From Marisa cornuarietis (taxonomy: Eukaryota; Mollusca; Gastropoda; Architaenioglossa; Ampullariidae): 64,000 nt of DNA. The stretch's first letter is position 1; the number at the start of each line of letters is the position of its first letter. Below, one piece after another: positions 35,820 to 45,840 of this stretch. Position numbers and translations under genes: made by a program. The stretch spans positions 3,122,001 to 3,186,000 of the forward strand of contig SMMW01000013.1 in NCBI GenBank assembly GCA_004794655.1, given 5' to 3'. The notes below the pieces were generated by a model. That model was not told the DNA's origin, searched no databases, and worked only from the letters and a program-made list of their open reading frames with translations.

Positions 35820-36110
35820 TTACTGCGACTGGGCATGCGCAGCACTCGACGAACCTGTTCCCGAGACCACGGCTGCATCGAGGGCACGCAAAGGATCGTC
35901 GTGAAGTTAGTGCAGTCGTGCCTCTCGGTATGACGAAGCCTTTATTCGCTGTTTGATGAGTTTCTGAACGGCCGGAAGAGGGCTGCCGTGCGTCAGCCAT
36001 GATCAGCGGCTGCGAGGCTGGCGCGCGTAACTTCCGGAAGTGGCGCACTCGATAAGACACGATATCCTCCCTTTGAGATCCGGAGACTGCCGACTGGCGG
36101 CATTCTTTGT
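35820..36110. promoter_or_regulatory. GC-richer island with a palindromic ETS-type site
   Basis: A locally CpG-rich segment in AT-rich surroundings. It contains the 12-bp palindrome ACTTCCGGAAGT at 36030-36041, the core of ETS-family binding sites and common in broadly active animal promoters. Open frames on both strands cross it but match nothing known. It may be a promoter of an unseen noncoding or distant transcript. Confidence 0.25.
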
Positions 36111-36654
36111 GTGATACTGGCTTCAGTCGCGACCTTGCCTTCCATCTTCCCCAGTTCCCAGACATTTTCACCCATCCCATTCGTGGACAGGACAAAGGTT
36201 TTATCTTCAACCCTGTTAACAGCGAAGCTAATTACTTCGCCTACCCACTTAGTGCCAGGATGCTCCCGTAACCAACTAGCTGGCAGCGATTCAAACATCA
36301 CTTATAAACGTACCTCTACGGCTACAGTGACTTTTCTTCGTATGCACAAAGCTGCCTTCATTTAGAAAAATAGCATTCATTATATTACCATCTTCTCTCA
36401 TGCGCTATCCTTTCGAGCATTTTTATAACACATAGTATAAGTGATTACATTTTCTTAAGTGAGGGAATGAGTTCGTAATACTTTGGTAAGGAAGAAGACT
36501 AGAAATCTTTGCAATGATTTTAATGAATCTTCCTATTCGCCTTTGTGCCGGCAGATGAGAACAGTGTGTGTGTGTGTGTGTCTTGTCTAAAGCAACATCT
36601 GGTCACGTGTTTGTGGCGACACGCCACGGTACCAGCAGACCTGCTAAACCATGT

Positions 36655-36655
<1 letters not shown>

Positions 36656-36716
<61 letters not shown>
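36656..36716. repeat. (AC)n microsatellite
   Basis: About 30 uninterrupted AC units. Confidence 0.95.
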
Positions 36717-36717
<1 letters not shown>

Positions 36718-36829
36718 GGCGAAGTTAATAGACTCAAAAACACACTCAGTGGAATGCAGGTGACTGACGTCGTGCATGTTTTCGGTTACAAACCAACTCT
36801 TCCCGCTGTTCACTGGTTTTGGAAGTGAG

Positions 36830-37355
36830 CCACATATTTTACATTTACTTGAAGGAGTAGATCCTTGCTACTTGTTGATTATTATTTCTACAACAACTAG
36901 TTTCTAAGTAGAGAAAATATAAGCTAAATATCTGAGAATTTATTTGAAGTTCCGAACAGCAATAAATGATTATACTCTAAGCTTTGAAAAGCCCCGAAGT
37001 TCGGAAAAGAGTTAACAAGTTAAGTCCTATTAAAGATACACAAGTCAATTGTATAAATGTTCGCTTTAGTGTGGCACACCCTAGGAGCAGTAAACGTACA
37101 TTAACGTTCGTAATTCAAAATTTCTGAACAAGTGCAAGTGTGGTCTAATCTGAGTTAGCTTGCATGAAACTCTCAAAACCGATGAATGTGATCTAAATCT
37201 TAATAAGAAACAAATCGTTAATTTTTTTAAACAAAAGTAGGTGCTAAATTTCTAATAAAAAAAATTACAAATTCTGAATCTCTAACAAATGTGATTTTAG
37301 TTTCCCCCTCCCCCTACATTTTTGCTAACTAATCAAGACTAAGCCTCAGCTGCTG

Positions 37356-37357
<2 letters not shown>
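36830..37357. other. intergenic, no gene seen
   Basis: AT-rich sequence without a supported feature. Confidence 0.4.

Positions 37358-37412
<55 letters not shown>
37358..37412. repeat. (TTTC)n microsatellite
   Basis: About 13 uninterrupted TTTC units. Confidence 0.95.
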
Positions 37413-37791
37413 TCCCTCTCTCACAAATTTTCCTTCCTTTCGACATCAGATAGCTTCACGGTTATTGCACACGCTGACCTGCACCAAACTGGTGTGAAAT
37501 GTTTAGCGGAGTGCCTAGCTAGAAAATGAAATGACGCTTGTTAGGGCGAGGGAAGGGCATGGGTGAATGGAGGGAAAAAAAACGAAAAAAAAAAATTATC
37601 TAAAAACGAGTGCGTAGGCATCCTACACTTACACATGCGTGCAGTGACTACAGCATCAGTGTTGCTGGCGCTGACTCGCAGTGTCTCGCTGTAGCCAGCA
37701 GCGCCCCGGCGCCGTGAACTGTGCACAGGAGGCAATCGCGTGGTGCTGGACGGGTGTCAGTGGCGTGCGTGTGTGGAGTTTATGAGGGTGC

Positions 37792-37892
37792 GATAAAAGG
37801 GCCTGGATCTGGTGACGACCATAGAAGTTCTTGGAATCGGACGACGCAAATCAAACTGAATCTGAACTCTTCGCTGTTAACCATCTGAACAG
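37792..37892 (+). promoter_or_regulatory. candidate core promoter and first exon of R4
   Basis: A GATAAAAG TATA-like box (37792-37799) lies about 100 bp before a strong donor, GAACAG|GTGAGT (exon side to 37892). About 40 bp after the box is GGAATCGGA. R5 has TATAAAAG followed 38 bp later by AGAATCAAG, so the two start regions look related. Confidence 0.45.
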
Positions 37893-38169
37893 GTGAGTGT
37901 GCCCCATAGAGCAGAGCCATCTTGGGTGCAAGCTTTGTTTTGCTTACCAGGTACGTGTAAACAGCCCTATTTTTCACATCGGCGTTTGTTCCTTGGTTGC
38001 ACCCACTCCCCCCTTTTAATTACAAAAGCCAGTGTTGGTCAGTGTCGTGCTGCTGGGCAGTCAGCCTCAGATGCTGGGATCTTAATTAAAACTCACCATC
38101 TGTGACACATTAAAAATCAAGGAAGCAGGGACCACGAAAATAGCAGGAAAACTCCACATGTTGCCAAGT

Positions 38170-38333
38170 ATATACGTGGTGTTTGAAAATCACCTGAATG
38201 CACCGAGTCACTGCCGTATACGTAGAGCTGTGACAGGTGGCGGTGGGTTTTTCGACCAAAGCTCATTTTCGCGCCGATACTTCACGATATCACAGTCTCT
38301 CCACCGCGCCAGCTTCGACAGAATATAAGCTTG
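38170..38333 (+). promoter_or_regulatory. R4 5' noncoding exon with splice donor (shared with R5)
   Basis: The segment GAAAATCACCTGAATGCACC ... GTGGGTTTTTCGACCAAAGC ... CTTG|GTGAGTTCATT aligns with 50599-50729 upstream of R5, ending at the donor in both. Joining to the acceptor at 43158 gives a 4.8-kb 5'UTR intron. Conservation across paralogues whose surrounding sequence has diverged supports exon status. Confidence 0.55.
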
Positions 38334-38984
38334 GTGAGTTCATTGAATACTTGGCGAACAGTTTAATTATCTTGTTCAAAATCAAAATCTACCCCATTTT
38401 GTAAAATATTCCGCCAGCAATAGAATAGAGGAAGACTTTATAACTGGCTACTTGTCCTTTTCCTGAAGGCTGTTGGTACTGTACACAGTAATAACACAAT
38501 CATTAGCGTACTTCCTGTTAATTACTCTCCTGCCGGTGGCAAATTACCTTGTGTAGTCACAGTAGACTGGGCTGTTCTAAAAAATGTCTATAAAATACTG
38601 GGCTTTTAAAATAACGTGTAAGTGTTCTGCGAGACACACGTGTGTAATGTTACTGCATTGCTTCCGTCCAGTGCTTATAAGCACTCGCGGGAGGTCAAGC
38701 TCTCAATGCTTATAAGCGCTGGGCTTACTTTTAATTTTTTTGATGCTTATATATATTTATAGCATTGTTTTATGAAAAAAATAACAATAACGATACTTTA
38801 GACATTTTCGAAAAAAATTAGTTCTTTTTGTGTGACGTAGACAGCACGTTTTCACAGGATGTTTCGCATTTTCCCATGCTACCCTGCAGGGAAGCACATG
38901 GCAGACTCACGAGAGACTTTTTCCAAACTCCAATTTTACATACCTACTTTTCATAGATATACCATAAAATTGTGTCTTTATGCA

Positions 38985-39145
38985 AGACTAGGGTAAGATT
39001 GAGCCTTTTCTTCGCATCTTTCATTATCGATTTGAATTGTTCTAATATCTCTTTTCGTTAATTTTTTATGACTTTTTGAAACAGGGGTAAATTCATGCGT
39101 ATAGCGCTACTAGCTGCCTGTAAGCCTCCCGTAAGCAATACAATA
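38985..39145. repeat. diverged direct repeat, copy 1
   Basis: Similar in order and wording to 42165-42340: TTCATTATCGATTTGAATTG here and TATCATTATCAATTTAAATT there, then GGGGTAAATTCATG and GTAAGCAAT in both. The two copies flank the Harbinger element inside the R4 intron. Confidence 0.5.
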
Positions 39146-39696
39146 ATCGTAGACACAGCATATGAAAACATTTTGCTTCTTTAAAAAATCGTTTTAAACT
39201 GTTTACCATTTATCATTTTAAAGACTTACTGTCACAGAGTGACATCGGACATCGGAATAAAAAAAAAAGTAGACCTAGCGCTGAAAGTACGGGGAGGGAG
39301 CATATAAGGCTAGTTCTTTGTTTGGGTAGACGACCAGGGGCCGTATTATCGTGAAGATTCAAGATTCTTTTATTCTGTCGCCCTCCAGGGGGTATTGAGA
39401 AATTAGGACATATCTATGCATATTCATTCACATTCTGATCATTATATATAGAGTATCTCTCATTCACATATACTCAAACATCATCCACTCATTCTTTCCT
39501 TTTTCCAACCTCTTCTTGTAAACTTGGATATGCAATCGAGTGAGTTAAAGCATGTGAGCACATGTAAACTAGGGATAACCACACTCTTGTTCTCTCTCAC
39601 TCTCTTTCACAGGTATTCTGTACTCTTTACTATTTCTTTATCACAAGGGGTAATGTACATATTAGTACACTCCCATCCATCCCTACGTACAATAAT

Positions 39697-39700
<4 letters not shown>

Positions 39701-39745
<45 letters not shown>

Positions 39746-39765
39746 CACGCGCGCGCGCGCGTTTT
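39701..39765. repeat. (TC)n(AC)n(GC)n compound microsatellite
   Basis: TC units pass into AC units and then a CG run, inside the Harbinger element interval. Confidence 0.95.
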
Positions 39766-39969
39766 ATCAATGTAACTAGTTCACTGTCCTTAGTAATATC
39801 TTCACGAATTGAGTACTTCGAGGCTGGAAAAGGTCAAGCGAGCCTCTAGGTGCGGTAACCCTCGATCATTATGACAATTAGCGATTATTGTCACGAGTAG
39901 CGGCCCCTTTTGCCGGCCGATCCCGCCTTCAAGTCAGAGGTCGTTACCCCCGCCTGTAACTCACTGAAG

Positions 39970-40276
39970 ATGGCTGTTGTATACTTCATGCTGTTTGAAG
40001 CGGAAAGAAATCTTCGCAGAAATAGAATATTTCGCGACCGAACTAATCCCATCGATTTATGGGATGATGAAGCACTCTATCAACGATTACGATTTTAGAC
40101 ATCAGGACATCCTTGAGATCGTGGATGATATACAGGCGGACTTGGAACATGCGAGTGTGTCTTGCCCTTCGATTTTATGCAACGGGTACCTTTCAAAATT
40201 TGTGTGCCGATCTAACAGGAGTCTCGCAACCAACGGTTTGCCTGATTATTCACCGAGTCATTTTACCTACTGACTA
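39970..40276 (+). pseudogene. broken Harbinger transposase-derived nuclease (HARBI1-like), N-terminal part
   Basis: Starting at the ATG at 39970 the frame reads RRNRIFRDRTNPIDLWDDEA then LYQRLRF. An extra base in a T run shifts the frame, after which RHQDILEIVDDIQADLEHA continues. A second shift leads to FYATGTFQNLCADLTGVSQP, the typical FYATGSFQ and GVSxPTV blocks of Harbinger nucleases, ending in a stop near 40276. About 10-20 residues between the last two pieces appear lost. The DDE catalytic part, which would come later, is absent. The intact enzyme, together with a Myb-like partner, moves PIF/Harbinger elements. Confidence 0.8.
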
Positions 40277-40465
40277 AGGACTCTGTCACATAATATGTAT
40301 TATCTTGTCACAAACTCTTGATTATTTTCAGTCCGTTTGAGACGCTTGCTATAGTCACTCTCATCGACACTGATATTGCTGCCTTGTCAAATCTTATTCG
40401 AAATTTAAAAAAAAACAAAAACTGAAAATCATGGAAACATCAGAAACAAAATGACTTTATACTTA

Positions 40466-40791
40466 CCGAACAAAGAAAGTACGGCACGCCTCTCTGGAGA
40501 GCACAGTTTGAAAAGATGTTTTTGTCTTTCTAGGATTCTTGGTGAATACCCACGTGAGTTTTTCTGATTTTCGAATGCAAATTGCCCACGGTTCACTTGA
40601 AAGGGGAACATACAAGAGGGACAAATGGCCACAGGGCCACTCTGCAATTGTGGGTCGTAAAACTTGCCGTCCACCGTGGCTTGCTTCAAAATAATGTAAC
40701 CGAGTAGTGGGAAAGTAAAATTAAAGAACTGAAGACATTCAAATGACAAAGAGACACACCCAGAATAACGAGAATGACGAACAAGCTGCAT
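40466..40791 (-). CDS. possible minus-strand exon inside the Harbinger element
   Basis: A minus-strand open frame of about 108 codons begins with ATG at 40791 and runs into an exact donor, TTCG|GTAAGTA, at 40465. It contains a CPSC pair and a basic segment, but no family is recognised. Some Harbinger elements carry a second gene for a DNA-binding partner; whether this is one cannot be told. It may be chance. Confidence 0.2.
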
Positions 40792-40910
40792 GAATAAACT
40801 CGGAAATTGGAAATAAAAGTAAAGTTATTGAGCGTGTGGCAGCCGGCCAGCTAACCGGCGGTTTGAGGTTAAGAGGAGGGTACATTGACCCCTGGACGAA
40901 AATACGGCCC

Positions 40911-43158
40911 TTGCGGACAGAATAGCGTGGGGTAGGGAGTTCAGCGTCGGGTCGTTAGGGTAGCGTGGACCGTTGGGGTAGGGACGCAGGGCCACGATGG
41001 GAGGAAACTGATCACGTGAACCCTAGCGTCAGTACTGCTGCGTTCTGCGAGTCGTTGCTAGGTCCTGACACTGAGAAGACTCAGCCCAGCACGCAGTCTG
41101 CGGAAGACAACGGGCGCTAGCGTTTTTAAATTGCCTAGTTGGTCTAGGGTAAGTTATTCTGTAAAATAATCTTTTAGTAAACACATAGTATTAGTGGTTA
41201 AGTAGTAGGTAGTGTTACAATGCATAAGACTCGGCAGTGAAAGTCTTAAATAATCTTAGTAAAGGGATAGGCAGACGAATTATTTAGAACCGATGTTTTT
41301 ATCCATTCGCGACCGCGCGGTATAATTCACCCGCGTAGCTCGGTCAACGCTTGGTTTCCACCCGGTATAATTCGCCCGCGGCTTTCTTCTATTTTTTTTT
41401 TACGTTTTAAAATGCGTTGTTTTGGATAAAAAAATTAATGAATTCGATAGTTGATTCATTTTTCTATCGATTGATTTTTTTTATGTCGTAGTTTTTACGT
41501 CTGACAGTAATTTTCTGCGGGTTCCCACGGTACCTGTCTTTCTGTTTTGAAAATGCGTAGCAAATACCCGGGATAGAAAGTTCGACCGGCAGCTTTGAAA
41601 ATTTATATTTATTAACCTACAGTAAAGAAAACCATCAGTAATACACCGTTTTAAAGAGCATTTTTAAAACATTCACTTGGTATAAATTTTAAGATACATA
41701 GGTTTTGTCTTCGAGTATTAAAATCAAATGAAAGATTACGACTGTACGCGCTTTAGAACTTTTGGAAATCGCCGATCGGATATTAACAAAATAATTATTT
41801 ACACAATATATACAGACATAAAGTACTAAACAAACATATTTTTAATAGAATATATATACATTAGAATTTTAATATTACTTACTACTTTCTTCTCCTTTGC
41901 GGTTGTTGAAGTAAAAATCCATGTCAAAGTGAGACACAACGTGCTTCGATTCTCGAACTTTCCTTTGTTAAAAAAAAACTTTTGACTTCCTGTCATTTCA
42001 AGGGAGGGAATCATGGTAGACGATTTCCAGTAGTAGTAGTACAGTAGTAGTTTCCTCCCTTGTGTTTTTATTTATTTTGGGGGGGCTCGGAAAACCTTTA
42101 TAAAGTTTTTATGACTGCTCATTATCATGGCATTTTCTGTTAGGAATACCACAAAAGTGTGTTTTTAAGCAAACAAAAGGTAAATACGTTTCTTTTCTAC
42201 ACAGTTTGATCTATCATTATCAATTTAAATTGTTCGTCTAATTCTTTCCGTTAATTTTATATAATTTTTTGAAAAAGGGGGTAAATTCATGGTATCAGCG
42301 ATGGTAACGGCCTCTCAGCCTTGCGTAAGCAATGGATTTATTTTGTAGGGGCTAACGTGGGGTTAGCATTCAGCGAGGGCGCTGGACATAACAAAAGAGT
42401 GAGGAGGAAGCGAGGGGGTCAATACCGTGCGTGACCTCTGCCCTGAAAGAAGAAACTGTAACCACGCCACCTGATGTGTACAGCGTTATTCCGGGTGTGT
42501 GCGAGTGTGTATATAGATGTGTGAACAAAATAAACTGTAAATATTGTGTACTGTCCAATGCTCTTGACTGATTTGTCTCGAGAAAGCTAGAAACGTTGAA
42601 ATACCTTCGTGACACTGACTCATAGCTAGCCTAATGTGTATTTTGTCGGTTTTATGTACAATTGTCTAAGAATGCTTTAACTGCCATGCACAATATTAGG
42701 AAATAAGGAAATAGTATTCCTACATTGTTCAGTGTTCAGATTTTTGTCGCAAATATTTACTTCAAAGGTGTCTGTAGCAGCTTCCTTTAACTTCGTCATA
42801 TATTTCAGCTCCTTAATTATAATCTAGTTTCATGCACACATCTCTAGGGATGTTTTGACATCTAGGGATGTGTTAAGAAATATCTTCCTACTGTAAGACC
42901 TGTTCTTCTCTGCTCGGTAGTAGGCAATGCAAAGAGCTTTAACCCACTAATCAGTTGCTGGATGAGAAAAATCTGTACTAATATAACATCATTATCGTTA
43001 AAGTAAAAGCATTAGTAAACTTTTGAAATAATGAACTACTCCCAAACAACAGTACGCAGTGTCAAATTTTCTTGTAATCTTTCTTAAAAGATCTGTACAC
43101 AAAACGATACCAGAGTTGATTCCTGGGAACAATGGCTTTGTTTTGTATTCTTTTTCAG
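40911..43158. other. rest of presumed R4 5'UTR intron, no gene seen
   Basis: AT-rich spacer. It holds a pair of CGGTATAATTC(A/G)CCCGCG boxes (41318-41335 and 41363-41380) and the second copy of a diverged repeat (42165-42340). It ends in a strong polypyrimidine tract and CAG at 43158. Confidence 0.4.
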
Positions 43159-43190
43159 ATTTCTTTGTTGACCGCCGGCAGATCCCTACA

Positions 43191-44240
43191 ATGAACCTTA
43201 CGTCCAACATCACAAATCAAACTGACGAAGATAAAATAAATTACTATCTGGGCTTATACAACTCCTTTCACAACAGCTACATCTGGGTGCTGGTGGGCCT
43301 GGGTGTGCCGGGCAACATCGCCTGTTTATTGACTCTCAAATCCATGACCATGACAACGTCCATCTTCTACGTGACCTTGCTCGCAGGAACTGACCTCTTA
43401 GCTCTGGTCCTCAAGCTCGTCTTTCACCAGCTTAGCAATTACAGCATCCCGCTGTATGACGTGGGCTGCAAATTTGCTTTGTTTGTTGAGGTGGTCAGCT
43501 GCTACGCCAACTGGACCCTCGTCCTCATCTGTTTTGAGCGGTTCCTGGCTGTGTGCTTTCCCCTCAAGCGGAACGCCTACTTCACACAGACCAGAGCCGT
43601 GGCCATCGCCGCTGTCGTTGCTATGATGATCTTCTTGTGTTATCTGTGTGCAATTGTACTTTATCAATTTAACGTGAATTGGGTATGTGGCTTCATAAAC
43701 GAGCCACCAGGTTTTTCCCAGTACTGGTACTGGACCGCATCCACCTTGTACTCGTTCTTACCCTTCGTGCTGCTCGCTGTCTTGACCGTCTTCATCATCC
43801 ACAGTCTCGAGAAGCACTTCCAGTTTCGTCGCACCCTGCAGGCGACCTCACACAACTGCACAGGCGTCGAGCAAAGATTTTCTCGGGCCGAGGTCGCCAT
43901 CTGTGTCATGATGGTGTCAGCCGCTGTCGTCTTCTTGTTCCTTACCCTCCCGACCTGCTTAAATTTTGTCCTATCTGAAGCTCAAGTCCTGAGTTACTAT
44001 AAGGATACGGATCTTCAGATTATTACTTTACTGATGGGAGAGTTTTCCACGGAGTTAGCGGATTCAAATCATGTGGTTAATTTCTACATCTACTTTCTCA
44101 CCAACAGCCGATTTCGTGCCAGCTTCAAGGCGTTAATACGAAGAGGATTCAAACAAGTTCCTGAAAGTACCGTTGATAACAGAAGTAAAGTAACCACTTT
44201 GCAAAGAAGTCTTGAACAACTGAATACAACTAAGGTATAG
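43191..44240 (+). CDS. R4: rhodopsin-like (class A) G protein-coupled receptor
   Basis: A 349-residue seven-pass receptor. Three overlapping N-glycosylation sequons open the N-terminus (NLT, NIT, NQT at residues 2, 6 and 9). TM1 has GN at 41-42 and TM2 has Asp68. The probable disulfide is Cys93-Cys166. E-R-F is at 116-118, LPTC at 253-256, and NFYIY at 297-301. It ends T-K-V, a class I PDZ-ligand pattern. The frame is open upstream, but the acceptor at 43158 lies 32 nt before this ATG, and the R5 match begins at that acceptor, so the ATG at 43191 is preferred. R4 and R5 differ at about 23 of 349 residues. The family resemblance to R3 is strong in TM2 (TDLLALVLK) and TM3. ATTAAA at 44366-44371 is a possible polyadenylation signal. 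The ligand is unknown. Confidence 0.9.
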   Translation: MNLTSNITNQTDEDKINYYLGLYNSFHNSYIWVLVGLGVPGNIACLLTLKSMTMTTSIFYVTLLAGTDLLALVLKLVFHQLSNYSIPLYDVGCKFALFVEVVSCYANWTLVLICFERFLAVCFPLKRNAYFTQTRAVAIAAVVAMMIFLCYLCAIVLYQFNVNWVCGFINEPPGFSQYWYWTASTLYSFLPFVLLAVLTVFIIHSLEKHFQFRRTLQATSHNCTGVEQRFSRAEVAICVMMVSAAVVFLFLTLPTCLNFVLSEAQVLSYYKDTDLQIITLLMGEFSTELADSNHVVNFYIYFLTNSRFRASFKALIRRGFKQVPESTVDNRSKVTTLQRSLEQLNTTKV

Positions 44241-44663
44241 ATTGGCAAGCACTGTGAAACTATAGGGAGGAAACATGATTTATCTGACCCTGTTAGAGAA
44301 AAGAGATTCGTCTGTGGTCTTAAGGACAGAAAAGCAAATCCACAATGGGTTGTCCATAGAACTACATTAAAAGGAAAGAGAAAAGGAACATTGCGTTGTG
44401 TTTGATATTTCCGCGCTAATTTGCCTAGGATGTGGCAGAAATTTAAAGTGAACATTGCAGAACACAGACACAGAGAAACGTCATATTTATTTGGAAGAAT
44501 TATGTTTACCTCTCTTAACATGCTATGTATAGAGCTCAATGTTTTGGTTTTGACAGGTATAAGTTTTCACGTTTTATCTTTTAATGTCTTGTAGGAGACG
44601 CACGGCTAAACGCTTGTGCCTCAATATTGTGGCTTGGTGCGTCGAAAGACATTCAGTTTTGCA

Positions 44664-44708
44664 ATGTCAGTAATAGCTTACATGTCAGTGATAGCTTGCA
44701 TGTCAGTG
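44664..44708. repeat. 18-bp minisatellite, about 2.5 copies
   Basis: Unit ATGTCAGTAATAGCTTAC. The corresponding array downstream of R5 has about 4.5 copies. Confidence 0.8.
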
Positions 44709-45519
44709 TCTTAGGTCTTGAATGGCCACGACTACCTCCCGTACAATTCATATTTCCAAAGAATTACATATCCTCGTACACCAACAATATTAGTACATTC
44801 AAAAGACAATCTTCGTGTAAATGTATTAATCTGACTTTATAATGCATCGCGCCTACGAGATATTAAGATGTAAATAATTTTGAAAATTTGGGTGTAAAAA
44901 TGATGCTGGTACCTGTGATATTTTACTTTCTGTACTGATCGTTAACATTGATGACGATAACTTTGTTTCTAAAACATTGTCTAGTGAGGTCTTATCCAAA
45001 TTTTCTGAGAGCGCTATGCGCCAGATGTCTTGTTTCAAACACTCCGTTTCTTCAGTCGAGATTAACCGTGACTGCGTTAAGTAAACGTCGCCCTGTGATC
45101 TTTTTCGGGTCGTCAGAAAGTGAGGTGTTAGAGATCACTTTTCTCGGGGCCAGCTTTACGTGAGAGCGGTTCCCATCTCCTCTCCCCTCCATGCCTGACC
45201 TTCCCCAACCCTCGACGGATTGACCCTGTCTACTTCCGCTTCCACAATTTTTGAGACTATGTCTTTGGAGGTGGTGAGCAGCAAAGAGTTGAAATCGTCT
45301 TTTTGAAAAGAAAGCTCGCAGAAAATTTGTCCTGGAAAAAGTTCTAGCTTATTCTTCAAAGACAATTTTTCTTAAGAGGCTGCCCGGCTACGTGTAGGTA
45401 TTTCCTGTCTTTGCTGCTTGAATACTCGTGTAGAGACCTCATCCCTGGAATATACAACCAATTTAGATTTTGACGAGACGTAGAGGTGTTTCTCACAGAC
45501 CACTTGCACTGTCGAGTAT

Positions 45520-45612
45520 TTTATTAAGGTCAAAAATTTTTATTCACTAAGTCTTCATTCTACGAGGTGAAAGAAAGCTGTTTATCTTGAAATGTGTCAT
45601 CAGGTATGCAAA
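45520..45612 (+). pseudogene. possible GPCR-derived remnant downstream of R4
   Basis: The same sequence occurs at 53828-53915. In one frame the latter reads KIFIYLVFILRGQRKLFILK, which resembles IFIYHIIVCFRGQKEVHILK from the dead receptor piece at 22.2-22.3 kb. Only the shared decayed wording supports this, so it is tentative. Confidence 0.25.
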
Positions 45613-45674
45613 TCTTTGGACGTCAGTCATTGATCGATGTCTCAATATGGCGGCATTTTTACTACCATCGGCGG

Positions 45675-45840
45675 GCGGCCCCGGTGGCGCAACGTTTAAC
45701 GCCTGTCACCAATACAGGGACAGTTGACTGTTCTGGGTTCAGCTCTAGTTTCTGGCATACTGTTCTTTTTAGCATCTGTTTACAGGGCTGGCTGCTTTGC
45801 CGTGATATAGCTTTAGCCGCTGGCTTAACATCAAACACTA
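45675..45840 (+). repeat. tRNA-derived SINE (copy in R4 flank)
   Basis: GGCCCCGGTGGCGCAACG starts a tRNA-like head with A-box-like TGGCGCAACG and B-box-like TGGGTTCAGCTC. A body shared with the copies at 35.1 kb (minus strand) and 54.0 kb follows. It was present before the R4/R5 duplication. Confidence 0.7.

Larger units (their letters stand above)
39337..40910. mobile_element. decayed PIF/Harbinger DNA transposon
   Basis: The left end, GGGGCCGTATTATCGTGA, and the right end, reverse-complemented to GGGCCGTATTTTCGTCC, form short imperfect terminal inverted repeats about 1.57 kb apart. Between them lies a broken Harbinger (HARBI1-type) nuclease gene. A GGGGCCGCTACTCGTGACA-like internal repeat in inverted orientation near 39889-39909 may mark a nested related end. 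No target duplication was clear. The element sits in the presumed R4 5'UTR intron. Confidence 0.6.

Noticed and set aside
35680..36301. Overlapping minus-strand frames of 176 and 102 codons
   Set aside because: No domain, signal peptide or family resemblance; they overlap each other in different frames in a GC-richer segment.
43059..43190. Open reading upstream of the R4 ATG (and 51252-51383 for R5)
   Set aside because: It lies partly upstream of strong splice acceptors, the R4 extension begins with GTG rather than ATG, and the two extensions are unrelated to each other while the genes are near-identical.
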